DNA of 64,000 nucleotides, taken from assembly GCF_030848805.1 (NCBI RefSeq), contig NC_092363.1:8060001-8124000 (forward strand). The letters run 5' to 3'. A model generated the notes under the pieces. It worked only from the letters and a program-made list of their open reading frames with translations. It was not told where the DNA came from and searched no databases. Below, one piece after another: positions 26,796-39,000 of the stretch (its first letter is position 1; each line of letters starts with the position of its first letter). Origin of the DNA: Temnothorax longispinosus (Eukaryota; Arthropoda; Insecta; Hymenoptera; Formicidae). The translations under genes and the position numbers were made by a program.

Positions 26796-28411
26796 GGGCA
26801 AGATAATTCACAATTTAAAAGAAAAGCGATATTTATAATATGGATATGAAGAAAATGGATCATCCTGGCAAATTATTAGTTAATGTGTCAATCGAGTCAA
26901 ATTGCGTTCATTATTAAAGCTGGATGATTGGACATCATACTAGCCACGAATTAAGGATTATTTAGATGAAGATCGTCTTCTCGGTATTATGTATGACACA
27001 GAAAACAAGAATCAGTAAAAAATTTGAAATTTTCTCACAATTTTCCTCGCGGAGAATAACATTGGTAGACAGACATTAATTATACAGGAACCCCGATTAC
27101 GCAGGTACAAACATTCTCTGTGAGAAATCGAGAGACTACTCCACCCAGTCAGGAGATAACGAACTTATTATTTCAACGCGAACGTGAAGCATCGGGCATA
27201 AAATTTGAATAAATGAAAGAATAATAATACGCTTTGATGCGTGAGTGCGCGTGTGTGTGTGCGTGTAGGGGAATGTGACCATATTTGTGACAATGTGTAG
27301 TCCTGCTTTCCCATAAATCTTTATTCGACTCATATAAAGACACGTATTTTACTACATGTGCTATTTATCATTATACTAGACTGCTATAATATTAACATTA
27401 TTGTTACATTCAGGTAATATTGCGAAACATAATAACAGAGATTATAATGAGATTTCTCTGAAATTTCTATTCCTTACTGTACATGACGAGTACTTAAATA
27501 GATAAAATTTTGTCCTCGGAGTACTTCGTGGAATAAGACGACGCAATTTTCCAGCATAAGGAAACCCAAAGTGAAATTAGGGAAAGGGATAAGCACCAAA
27601 TGTGTTGCAAGCTAAATACAGACTCGTGTAATTTTCCGAGATGCGGGCGAGCAAATGCGCGGGCGCGCACAGAAGCGTACAGCGTACATCGTACCTTCGA
27701 GGTGCCAAAAAGTATCTACCGTGGGGATTCTTGCTGTTGCCCAACGAATACTATATATATCGAATGACACGCCTAACCGGATGGAACGATCCATGTTGCA
27801 TTTGATTAAACGGGACGTTTGGTCGGTCGGTATAGTGAAACTCGCGTTATATTTCGGGCGCGGTATTGAATATATCCCACGGTAAACACGTCAGGATCCC
27901 GAGGATACACAGCAACGGCATTACGATACTATATACTCTAGTCTAGAATACGGTATGTCGGTCGCATCGCTTTTCGGAAACATTTCACATTTGCCGCGTT
28001 CGACGTGCAGCTGGATGCCCGCCACCTCGAGGAACAACGAAATCCTGAAATAACAGCCGATTTCAACGTAACAACTGGCAACTTTATTCCTCGGCAAGAT
28101 GAGGCGCGGCTGAGCGTTGTGAAGAAAATTCGCCTGAGAGAGAGCTCCGGATTGAAGGTTGAATTTATCAAAACAAACGAAATGGCAAATGGTGACGTAA
28201 GTCGTAAGGAACGGAATAAAAAAATTAATAAAAACGACGAATATCGCAAAAAAAAGTATCGATGAAAAATAAATGTTCAGTGAATCATAATTAAAGTCCC
28301 AAAATTTAATTATTATAATATTACGTTATTTACGTCTTATCTGATTGTCGGCAATTCGAAATGATCAGGGAGGCAGAATTGATTGGATACTCTGTGTCCG
28401 ATACTCCGGAC

Positions 28412-28842
28412 ACTCGTTCGCGCGCAAAACTTCTCGACAGGCAAAAAGGAGCAGGCGCGACACGACTTCGGACTCGCGCTGATATAACGCGACTGCGGTT
28501 TCAGAAAAGCCGCGTGAAAGAATCAAACATAATAACCGCCGTCTATATCAAAAGCACAGCACTCCGAACCGTTTATTTACACGCGAGGTTCATTTTCAAC
28601 AAATAAAAAGATGCGATCGTACAAACTCACTTGCGTCTTGCGTCGAACGACAACACCTGTCCGCCATATGCAATGCCCGAAGAGGAGTAGATTGCGTCGC
28701 GGCCGTCCTCGAACGTCGCAAGACGGGTTAATCGCGACCACTTGCACCATCAGGGCACTCGAGACGATCGCCCGTCACTCAATTCGACACTCCCGACGCT
28801 CGTTCGCACGCGAGGTTCACATCCAACGGATAAAAAGACGCG
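28412..28842. repeat. Diverged direct repeats in a GC-rich patch
   Basis: A 36-base segment starting cacgcgaggttca at 28580-28615 recurs at 28807-28842 with about 30 matching positions. A weaker third copy starts near 28412; it shares ctcgttcgc with the context of the last copy. Chance similarity of the weakest copy cannot be excluded. Confidence 0.4.
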
Positions 28843-29014
28843 GAAAGCACTTAGCGGCTGCAATTCACCGTCGGAGCCGCGCCGCCGCCGCCGCTACGCG
28901 ATCGGAATGAACATAGCCGTTAAATACCGGAAGGAGGGGGGAGGGGCCGGAGGGGAAATGCCTTCGTCAACCATTCACGCCGCGGGCGGCGCGGGCGCCG
29001 CGCTTCACCCCGCT

Positions 29015-29184
29015 CGATTCTTAAATTTATTCGCGAGAGAAACGTATATGCGCAAATTCTGTTCTTACAGAAATGTTGCAAATTGATTGATTAAAAGCCA
29101 TGCGATAGCGAACCGACTTGCAACTTTTCTGTAAGAGCAGACGTATCTCGCATACGTTTCTCTTGGGAATAAATTCAAGAATCG
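29015..29184. repeat. Imperfect inverted repeat (foldback), about 70-bp arms
   Basis: 29015-29085 pairs with the reverse complement of 29115-29184. Shared blocks include cgattctt, aatttattc, agagaaacgtat, tcttacagaaa and gttgcaa, with mismatches and small indels between them. The spacer is about 29 bases. The similar peptides read from both strands here come from this palindrome, not from a gene. Likely an old foldback or MITE in the dpr intron. Confidence 0.75.
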
Positions 29185-32100
29185 ACTGGTTTCCATAGTA
29201 AACTCGTTTCCAAAGTTTGGATAAATAAATGAAAAATTCGAAAAATGATCGTATTTTTTTAAACCAATGGAATAACGGCAGGTACAATAATATGCGAACT
29301 GACATCGTTTCATTTCGTACCCCGTGCGATATCTGCGAACGACATCGCCGTAATTCTGCTTAATCTCCATTCGTATTTTATATGCAGAAATATATATTTA
29401 AATTTATATAATCTGCCTATGATGTCAATCGATTTATTAATGTATTAGCAAATTAATATTTCGTGCAAATTCATTAAAAACTCATGCGTTGCGCAATATG
29501 CGGCTACGAGTGTAATATGACTAGTGCATTCAACCGCTTTGTTAATAATTTCGATACGTTTTCAGCAATCACGCGACAATAATTTGCGTTATTCAACAAA
29601 GCAATTGATTTTGTTCTTTTGCAATTTTCTACCACGTGCTATACAATCGGCGATAAGAACTAACTAACGGTAACAAAAATAGACTATTAAAGCGCTAAGT
29701 TAAAATGACACAATTTGATAAACGATGGAAAAAAAGGAGGAAGAATATACGAACAAACGTCAAGGTGGAAGGGTAAAAATAGGGCGTGATGCAGAGCAGA
29801 GGGTGCTGTTATCAGAATGCGCGCGAGCGAAGACTGATAAAATAAAAGTACTAAACCGTAAAGTGGAAGGGAGGAAAATCATACTAACGGACCATTGAAC
29901 TCAAGATGTTTCGTTGGAGCCGACCGGTAATTCCGTGGAATGTCGATTTTCAGTAAAAGCACGTAATGAGGTTGACACTCCCCTTATTTCCATTTGCCTC
30001 TTTATACCGTCGTGCAAACTCTCGCATGCGTCTTTATAAAATTCGGGAAAATTACGTTACGGGTTTTAACGCGCATTGAAATTATCTTACTCATTGAGCT
30101 GCGCTCTCTTACTGCTGATAATATTAAATAAAGTCACGCAATAAAGTTGTGGATTGAATGAGTCTCTCTGTGCCAACTAGCAATCTTTAATTTTTCGCGA
30201 AATTTATATATATAAATTATGGATCTTTTACATTTCAGAATTCTTTAAATAAATAAGAAAATTTGCATTTTCATTCAATATTGATGAGAACGAAAATTAG
30301 ATATGATTGTAATCTTATCGTATATTAATTTCGTTTTGTAATTTTATTTATTTTTAGTTAAAAATCGTTAACATTAACTCGTATTAATATAATAATTTAA
30401 AATTATATAAAATATAATTATCTTTTGTTAGAGGTAAAAAGAGAAAAAAAAGAAGAATATTATAATAAACGTTTTGTGTAACTGACAGAACAAAAAATGT
30501 AAATATTCAATTTAAATGTAACGTTCATTTATTCCAGATCGATTTACAGTCACGAGAGTTAATCGGTGAGTAATTGGTCGCTGTTTTAATTCAATCGTCA
30601 ATGCAGAGTCAGCACTTTATACGATTAATGAACTGAAAATTGGATATTATTTATCCATCCTGATGATCGAGTAGAATTAAATAAAAATCAATTCAATTCG
30701 AAACATCGCTCGCCCGAGTAATTACAAGAACGTCATTTACAATAATAATTCGCGCGTATCGCGAACGTGAGTAACGTAGAAAACGGTAACGCAGACACAT
30801 CAAACATTCAATACATATATATTTGTATATCACAGAATATTTAAGAGCGATCACGCTCGATTTATTGCTTACGTTACAAGAACGCACATTGCAAACTTTC
30901 TACATCGGCTTGATCGTAAAAGTTTAACGAATTTCTAAAACGTAAGTTTACGTTTGTGTTACGTAAGTTTCAGAAATGCAACTTTGTCGGCGTTGTTTAA
31001 TTTTGTGCTTGTATACGAGCAGCTGAAGGGACGAACGCCCTTCGAAACATTAATTTGCGAGTTACCGGCGGATTGTAAAAACCCAACGTCGAGGCCAGCA
31101 CCAGCGTTTCATTTCATATAGGATAAGGAAAGTTCAGCTCTCAGAAGCGGCGGAAGAGCGGCAGATGCACGTGTTTGAGTGCGCCGGCATTATTGCGCCT
31201 CGTATATAGCTCGTATATAGCCGGATTAACTATGGACTTTCGAACGAAAGTTTCGTATATTATTCTGCGTTAGACCGCAACGCGCGGTTTAGATAACGGA
31301 ACGGAAGGAAGCAGCTCGGCGCTTATCAAACTCGCGGCGTGGCGGCGCGCGACCGCTAACTTTCGTCCGATTAATCGCGCGCTTTGAGACCGTGGGGCGA
31401 TGGGGATAAACAGCTTCGCGACCAATATTCTTATCCCCGGGATTCGATGCCGCGCAGCAATTTCAGCAATCCGGAAAGATTAAATTTTCTCCGGTACAGC
31501 TTATATTTGCACACTTATTAATGAAAGAAACTTTAAAAAAGCTTTTCGTTCTTAGAACGAAGCAATTACGCTTTGCGTGCAATCATTTAGATTTTGCCCT
31601 TTTGCGAATAAAAGAAATCTGAACGTGCAATATAATATTAGAACCTAGCTGTGCATCGAAGTAAATAATTGTAAATGTAAAGCAACGAGACTCTTTAATA
31701 GAAGAACTCTTTTACACTGCAATACATTAAGTAATGCATATACTTGATATACTAATACTGTAATTACCTATTTTAATTCTACTATTTATGATAACAATTT
31801 TAGATTTTTTTGTTTATTGCAGTATAAAGAAAATATTGTATCTCTCGAACAAAATTCCTGAATTTTTAGTGGGACTTTTAAGTAGGAAAAAAGGAAAACT
31901 ACGGTCTCTATGAAAGTACAGCGTACGAGAGAAATTGAATGAATAATTATTGATTATTCATTCGGCACTTCTTTTTACCAAGATAATCGCAAGAGAACAT
32001 GATGTCCGAATTTTTTAACACCGAAACACAGCCAAGAAGCAAATATCCAACAACATGTTGTCAAGGATGCTCTACGATTCTCAATCTCTTAAGAAGGCTT

Positions 32101-33024
32101 ACGTGCCTCTCCGACGGAGGCACATTGTAAGGTTCTGGCTGCGGATTATTTATTTAATTATTTAAAAATCCTTTTCGACTCTCGCAACGTTCTCCACTCT
32201 TTATTCCTTTCATTCGCGTATACCGAATGTTAGATTCTGCCAACCTCGCGTTAAAGTGACACTCGTGAGCGTTGTCAAGTGGAACAGACGTAGGATAAAC
32301 ACGACGTTCGTCGAGATCTTGAGACGAGTAGTATACTACTAGCATTTGGACATTGCATCCAATTTTCCAGTGTAAATACGCGGGCTTAAATAATAATTGT
32401 GAAATATTTTATTCTAATAGGAGATTATTTTTTCATTATTTTTTCCTCAATATATTTCCTATGCATATAGGAAGATTAAAATACATGCTTACATTTCAAG
32501 AAAATTGACGCATCTGCCAATAACTCGAAGGGATAATTGAAAATTATAGAAAGCTAAACAATAAATAAAGGTCTGCCATGGAAAATTGTCCGTACCCGGA
32601 ATAATATTTATCTTGAAAAATACCCTCGGGGCATAAGTCGCCGACGAAGTAATTTGCACCGAACGTCGGCGTGCGCGGGGCGAACCTTCCTCGTATCACC
32701 GGACGTCCCGAGGTACCGTACTTTACAACCTCTTCCCGATCGTCGATCTTGTAGAACGCGCTAAGAATTCTCGTTAAAGGAGGGAAACCTCGTATTTTTT
32801 TCCACCCTCGTCCGTACTCTCCGCGAACCGAAAGGGAGTCCTTCGACGGGCTTATCTCTGCGCCTGTCGTCTTCATAGCCAATACCCATCGGGACTGCCC
32901 AATAAAAACTGTATCCGGCGTTGGCTAGCTGGTTTTCTCATTCGCTTCCACCCTCACCGCGACTTCTCGTCCAACCCGAGAAACGTCACCTTGTCTCAGG
33001 ACGATCGCCCGATCTCTGTTCCAG

Positions 33025-33193
33025 ATAATCAGCTACGACTCGAGCAGAGGTGGCGTCTCCGTGGTCACGGAAAAGGGTGACAGCACGACGAGTTTCCTCC
33101 TGGTGCAAGAAGCGAAACCGTCCGACTCGGGACGGTACACTTGTAACCCCAGTAATGCTCAACCAAAATCGATCACCGTACACGTACTCAACG
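33025..33193 (+). CDS. dpr: dpr-family protein, internal exon: second half of Ig domain 2
   Basis: This 169-bp exon continues in phase 0 from the exon ending at 21784, after acceptor tctctgttccag. Its 56 codons begin IISYDSSRGGVSVVTEKGD, a stretch highly characteristic of Dpr Ig2, continue through TTSFLLVQEAKPSDSGRYTC with the F-strand cysteine (TGT 33142-33144) in the classic D-x-G-x-Y-x-C motif, and end NPSNAQPKSITVHVLN. A final G is left for the next exon (phase 1) before donor gtgagta. The cysteine pairs with that at 21725-21727, completing the domain. Clearly GC-richer than the surrounding intron. Confidence 0.97.
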
Positions 33194-33748
33194 GTGAGTA
33201 ATCGATGATACGAGGACACCGATCATGTGTCGGCTTCTTCGGCTTCTTATCAGCTCGTGATTAACAATTGTTGTTTTGCAACAACATAAAAAATATGGCA
33301 GAACATCAAATAATATCGGAAGCATAAACTTCTGAGAAATTTTATGTAAATTTCATATAAGATTTCATATATAAGAGTCTTGTGACGATACATTGTGGCA
33401 AGTTTTTAATTTTTTTACATTGAATAATTACATAACTATCGTTGATTTATTATTGATGTAAGCACTATTTCTCACAGCTTATCTTTAATATAAAATTCAT
33501 ATTCGACAGCTCTATAAGATTGTGTTTGTATATTCATGTAACTCATCTAGAAGTGGCAAATTCTCTTTTTGAGATGCGAGAATGCATCTCGTCAAGGAGA
33601 AACCGCGCCAATTACGGGAAATAATTAGCTAAATTGCATTCCATTTCGACTGAGCAACAAAAAGAGCAATGTGAAGGAAGGGAGAGGAGGGCAAGAATGC
33701 CAAGTGCCGCGGGTCTTCAGAAAATTTAAGTGTTGCCCTCTGTTTCAG
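33194..33748 (+). other. dpr: dpr intron, 555 bp, phase 1
   Basis: Begins gtgagtaatcg and ends gttgccctctgtttcag. AT-rich, with stop codons in all frames. It includes a small GAGATGC hairpin at 33571-33590. Confidence 0.93.
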
Positions 33749-33840
33749 GAGAGTATCCCGCGGCAATGCAACACGGCGGTCAGGCCAAGCAACCGAGGCT
33801 GTACTCCCTTCTGCTCTGCCTGTGTCTGCTACTTTACTAA
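33749..33840 (+). CDS. dpr: dpr-family protein, terminal coding exon: linker and GPI-type tail, stop
   Basis: The exon opens with GA, which completes a glycine codon with the G at 33193, then reads EYPAAMQHGGQAKQPR followed by the hydrophobic run LYSLLLCLCLLLY and TAA (33838-33840). VLNGE-PAAMQ right after Ig2 is a family signature. A short hydrophobic C-terminus with no cytoplasmic residues is what a GPI-anchor signal looks like, and GPI attachment is reported for Dpr and DIP proteins. A likely attachment residue is among the small residues of HGGQA (inference). With the two upstream exons this gives 389 coding bases, including stop. Confidence 0.93.
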
Positions 33841-34312
33841 TTGCTCCATTCCATCGCGCATTCTCGAAAGGAGAAATCGGAAGGCACTTTCGAGCGAAGA
33901 AAAAGAGAGAAAGAACAAATGAATGAATGAGAGAGTGAGTGTGAAAGAGAGAGAAAGAGAGAAGTATTTCCGTCACGAGTTGCGCGAACATTGCTCAGGT
34001 GTCATGGAAGCTGCGGCGAGATACGTGCGACGATGTGCATCCGATGGGGACGCTTTTGACTGTGCACCGGAACGATGAACTCTTTCGCAACGACGCGCCG
34101 TTTGTCGATGCAACCGAGCGACGACGACGTGTCCGGAAGGGCAGCGCGACGATCAGTGGACGATTCTTTTAGCGATGTGACCGCGCGCGATTCGGGACTG
34201 CGAATATACGTACGATAATACACGTAAAAGAAATATGTACATCATGAAATTCCGTTACATAATAACCGTCGATGAACGATCGGTTTTATTAACGACAGAT
34301 TGCTTATTCGTG

Positions 34313-34318
34313 AATAAA
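34313..34318 (+). promoter_or_regulatory. dpr: Candidate polyadenylation signal AATAAA (proximal)
   Basis: The first canonical hexamer after the dpr stop, 473 bases downstream of it. Confidence 0.4.
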
Positions 34319-34408
34319 ATCACAAACTTGACGCTGTTGATCGAAAAACACACGGGTGAGTACAATTATTCGTCGGATAAAGCACACAATTCCACGTTGA
34401 TGAAACTG

Positions 34409-34414
34409 AATAAA
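34409..34414 (+). promoter_or_regulatory. dpr: Candidate polyadenylation signal AATAAA (distal)
   Basis: Second canonical hexamer, 96 bases after the first. The pair could give alternative 3' ends. Confidence 0.3.
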
Positions 34415-35967
34415 GTGCGATTGAAATTATGGCATTCAAGATGTTGCCGTAATCGCGTATTTTCACACATCGTTTCATAAGTTTTATTTAAACATTCCGC
34501 TCTGATTGGTCCTTGATTTAACATTCTTCTCAAGTTCTTAAAAGCATTGGAACGTAACTTTCCCTTTAACTCGTTTATATTTCGCCGAAGATCCTCAAAT
34601 TCCGATCATTCGCAACTTAGAAATCCTCGAAACAATCGACTCTCTTTTCGGTACGATTGCAAATACCTCTGGTTCGAGGAAACGACGTGAGTCTTTTGGG
34701 ACATCTTGTACACAACACAGATAGAGCGAAAGGTGGAAAGGGCGAACGTATAGCACGTATAAGCGAAGAGCGGTCGAGAACACGGAGAAGTATGCGTTGC
34801 CAGCGCTCGCCTTTCTCTCCGCGATTAATTCGAATGAACTCGAAGCGTCTGCCGACAGTGCTGGCTCATGGACTTTCAACTGGCAAGGCTGACGGCGAGT
34901 GCATCGAGGACGACAGAACGAATCGTTGCCATGCAACCGCGGCTTTGACCAAGTATACACTTCGGAATCCACGCCTGTGTGACCATCGGTCACTACGACC
35001 AGTGTGCACCTCTGTGTACCATGATATACCGATTCTTCCCCGGCGGCATGCACAAGGAACCTTTTGTCGATCCTCCAGTCTCGTGTTCCAATATTGACGC
35101 CGCATTTCTGGCCATTGGTGAGGAGCGAAATCTCGAATTTCTACGCCGAGACCGGAAGGTATTGCGGAGGCGATTACCGCGTAATCGGATCGCGCGTCTC
35201 GGCTCTTTTCTCATCTTTTCTTTTTGCTTCTTTCCTTTTCTTCCGCGCGGCATCTCGAAATCAATTAGCGGCCGATAAAAGCCTGTGGCCTCGGCCTGTA
35301 TCGCACGCGATTATCGATTGATGGCAGATAGCGATTTTCGGATTATTTCTTGGATTTATTCTCGACCAAACACGAAACACGATCGCATGCTACTTGACAA
35401 TCGTGGAACGTCGGCGCAATTAGCTTACGCGAAATAGAAATTGCGCGTTATGAAATTCAGCAGTAATTACACTTCTGTTCCGACAGTTACCTCAAAAGGT
35501 GCAGAGACAAAGCGAGATTCATCGTGTATAATGATATTTGCATTAAATTCAATCGCGTTATTTGATGCGTTACAAAAATTCGAGGAAGAACGGAATCTTT
35601 TACGTCACAAAGCAAAAAAACATTTATGTGACAACAATGAAGGAAAAGATTTTTCGTGAAATATTAATATTAATGGAACTACAATCGACAGCGGTATATT
35701 TTTAAAGCAATATGCAAGTGAAATTTATCATACCGTTTGCAAGATTTTGGGATTTCGACTAACGATCATATCTTTGTCATAAAGCAAATTAAATTTTGTA
35801 AATGCATTTCTTTCTGTCAGAATTAATAGAAATAAAGCAGCATGCATGGAACGTCGGATGAAAATATTTTACAGCATGGGATTAAAATGAAATCCTCTTA
35901 ATTAATTCAAATATGTAGAATCTTTCTTTCTCCACGTATGTATTTGCATTGTTTACGCAATCCTGTA

Positions 35968-36009
35968 TTTTTTTTACCGTCACGGACCCGTCCGTGTTGG
36001 TAAAAAAAA
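35968..36009. repeat. 20-bp-arm hairpin
   Basis: 35968-35987 and 35990-36009 are inverted repeats with two mismatches in 20 and a 2-base loop: eight T then ACC, and CACGGAC facing GTCCGTG, then GGT and eight A. Could be a cruciform, a tiny MITE relic or a structured RNA end. Confidence 0.85.
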
Positions 36010-39000
36010 CATCGCGAGATATCAAGTGAATTTATTTTCCTACTTCTCGGGGGAGCATTTCTGTAGAAGGCGGAAGATAATGAAGAAAAGTCGGTCATGC
36101 GTGCAATCCGTATATAGTATATAGCGTGCACGCGAGCGAGCGCAAGAATGGTGTACGCGGTGAGAGTAGCAACGAGAACGCATCGTTCTAATCAATCAAG
36201 TACGCGCGAAAGATGCGAGATGCGTCCGATTCAATTAGCTCTCGCAATTTTCTTTTTTCAAACAATTGTCTATTTGTCTTTACGAGTAGTACGGAGAACT
36301 TGGAGTATAATATTGAATTTCTGCGCGATGTCCTCAACGTGACTCATAATTCTCGCTCCCGCTATTGCTGTGCCATTTGTTTCTTATATTGCACGTATTT
36401 CGTCTATCTCTCGTTGAAACACGTAAAAGTCATTACGGAAGAACGCATCACTCATCGTTTTCTTTCAATCTACCGTTCTTGAATCGCATTAAAAATTTGC
36501 AAAATTTATTTTAAGTACATTTAAGTACATATATTTGAAACTGCTGAAAGGACGATTCCAAAAATTCTTGCAAAAATCGATATAACTTGATGAACTTATT
36601 TCCATATATGTCATCAAAATGTATGATCGTTTAAAGATGACTTTATTAAAAAGCACTCTCGCAAAATTTTATATAATTCTTTGGTTCTATCAATCTTTTC
36701 AACGGAAATCAAAAGATATAACATTTAGATATTTCTCGTCTACTGACTACGACCGATCAGGATGCGCGTGAATAGCTATTATAGTCGGCGACCGATTTAA
36801 AATACATTTAGGAACTCGTAAACGACTTCTTGTTCGGGACGGCGCATAATTCAGTACGACACCGCGTTTCACCATCGTCGACGACGTCGGGTTCGTAACT
36901 ATTAATAAAACTTCGAGCTGTCGCAAACGCGAACGGGAGTAAATGGTAGCAGAAAATATGAATAATGAATGAAAACAAAATGAAAAGTGCGGGTAAACGC
37001 CTTGAGCCTCGAAAGCGCGTGTGCGTGAGTGCGAAAGACGAACAATATCTAGTATCCGCAACGGAAGAACGTGATTAAAAAAGTTTTCAATGACCAGTAA
37101 TACAATGGCTCGACCACGCGTAAGAACGCCTCTTGTCGTCGTCGTCGACCGGATAATCAAGTCCCTGTCTCTAGCCCCTTATTTCCCGGGTAAAAAGATA
37201 GCGACCTCGGCCCCTCGGCCCAAGCCTCGGCCCCTCGACCGGAGGTGAACGTTTAGTGGACCCTTCCTCCGTTGTCTCCCATCCACGACCGGTTACTTCT
37301 CCATTCTTCCTGCTGGCCGGAAAAAATCAGGCGGTTACCGGATTACGACAGGGAAAAAAAGAGTGCGAGGGTGGGATATGAGTCGGAGAAGAGAGAGGTG
37401 GTGAGCGACACACTCGCCGATCCGCCTTAATTTATCAAGTTAAAGGTGAGGTACGTCGCATTATGTCGGCATCGAGGTTCTCCAAGCGGACGCGATGCAC
37501 GCTCGGCTTCGTACTCTGTACGCTCTCGCGCGTGTATTCACTCACACATACCTGTGTGCCCCGCACAAGCACTGGATTAACGCGGTCAAACATCGATCGA
37601 GGGTATTAATTCGACGTTTCATATGACGGAAAGTATCATCTCGCGAGTGTATCCGAAATGTATATATCTCAAGATGCAAAATTGCGCCCAATGCGACAAT
37701 CGGAAGATAAAATCGGCAGATATCGACGCATATTAGATGGCTCCAATATTTTCACGATGACGCAGAATGGAAAGCTTACAACGGCTTACAACGGCTTGCT
37801 ATAAGAGCACTATACTTGTTTCCACGTGTTTATAATTCGAGCGTAATAATAAAATATGTTTATTGTATCGCGCAATTAATATATTTGTACAAATCACATA
37901 AATCGGCGATAAAAGAAACTTACATTAAAAATTTATAGACTCTCCGTATATAGCGAACGTGCGATAAAAGCCACCGTAGCATGGCTTTTAGTAAAAAGGG
38001 TTAAACATGGAGCTTTTCTCGACTTTTCTACGCGAAGGATGTGGCTGATTTATGTACGAACGTGATTTCGAGGCATTGTAATAATTCAAGATCGCTAGCT
38101 GACTGTACGAAGTGTTCTATTGTATAGAACATCGTATTCTTCGATACATTTTCAATCGTGGATAGAGGGGATAGAGAGCCTCGGAACTCGGAAGTGAACA
38201 TGACGCTGCGCAATACCGGAGGTTCAGGGTGCATGCAACGCGTGCCTATCGTCGTTTCTTGGTATTTCCATCCACTTTTATTCTTTACTATAATAGCATC
38301 CGACATGAGAATGCCGTTCGTGACCGGCAAACGAGACTCTCTATATGCTCGCGCTCGGTCGGACGTGCTCGTTTTTCCTCTCGTTTCGCTTTTCCGGGAC
38401 GTCCGCAGCTCCGCGTACGTGCAGCCAACCGGCTTTAATTAAAAATGAGCGGCACTTTTTCTCATATTACGTCAACGGAGTAAATGTTATTGTTTCATTT
38501 CTGATTGTTACTTTGCCGACTGTCTTTATACGAATTGTTCGTACGTAATCGTATTTCTATTCGAGTGAATGAGACAATCAGAAAAATATGATCAACGTCA
38601 AACGTTATCTTCATAAAATGCAAACTATTACATAAAAGTTAAATAAAAAAGAAATCAGTTTTGTTCGAACATTTTCTTTTCGAATCAAAGGAAAGGCAAT
38701 TTTTAGTGATTATTTGATAAAATTCTTTGATAGATGAAACATAATTTTTTTTACAATAACTTCATCGGCATGAACCAAAGGAATAAATGGCAAATGGTTT
38801 CTTCTTTACATTCGTAAGAACAAATAGATACGCGAATCGAATAAAGATTAAAAAGTGTAAATTCCAGTTCCTGAAAATGTTCGCATCTTACGTCGTAAAT
38901 ATAACAATAAACGCGTCATCAAGGGAATAAACATACAGAAGAGCGAAATCTTCTAACTTAATCTGCCACTTGAGTCAATTTACATCGTCATTTATGTTAG

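Larger units (their letters stand above)
21785..33024 (+). other. dpr: dpr intron, 11,240 bp, phase 0
   Basis: It begins gtgagttcg and ends gatctctgttccag. The split falls exactly between codons of the two Ig2 exons. Besides the repeats listed separately it holds a (GT)n run at 26764-26787, an 18-bp tandem duplication at 23918-23952, a short GTGCCTC hairpin near 32103-32122 and a GC-rich patch at 28.4-29.0 kb. Open frames inside, such as 28005-28265 (plus) and 23777-24109 (minus), have no family resemblance and are not supported. Confidence 0.9.
33841..34430 (+). other. dpr: Probable dpr 3' UTR
   Basis: Sequence after the TAA stop, with a purine-rich run at 33891-33963. The first AATAAA after the stop is at 34313 and a second follows at 34409. 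The true mRNA end is unknown. Overlapping open frames here (33671-33922 plus, 33629-33991 minus, 34002-34223 minus) are shadows. Confidence 0.5.

Noticed and set aside
34595..35097. Overlapping 152-codon (minus) and 146-codon (plus) open frames after dpr
   Set aside because: Antisense pair in a GC-rich patch without recognisable motifs; most likely chance openness.
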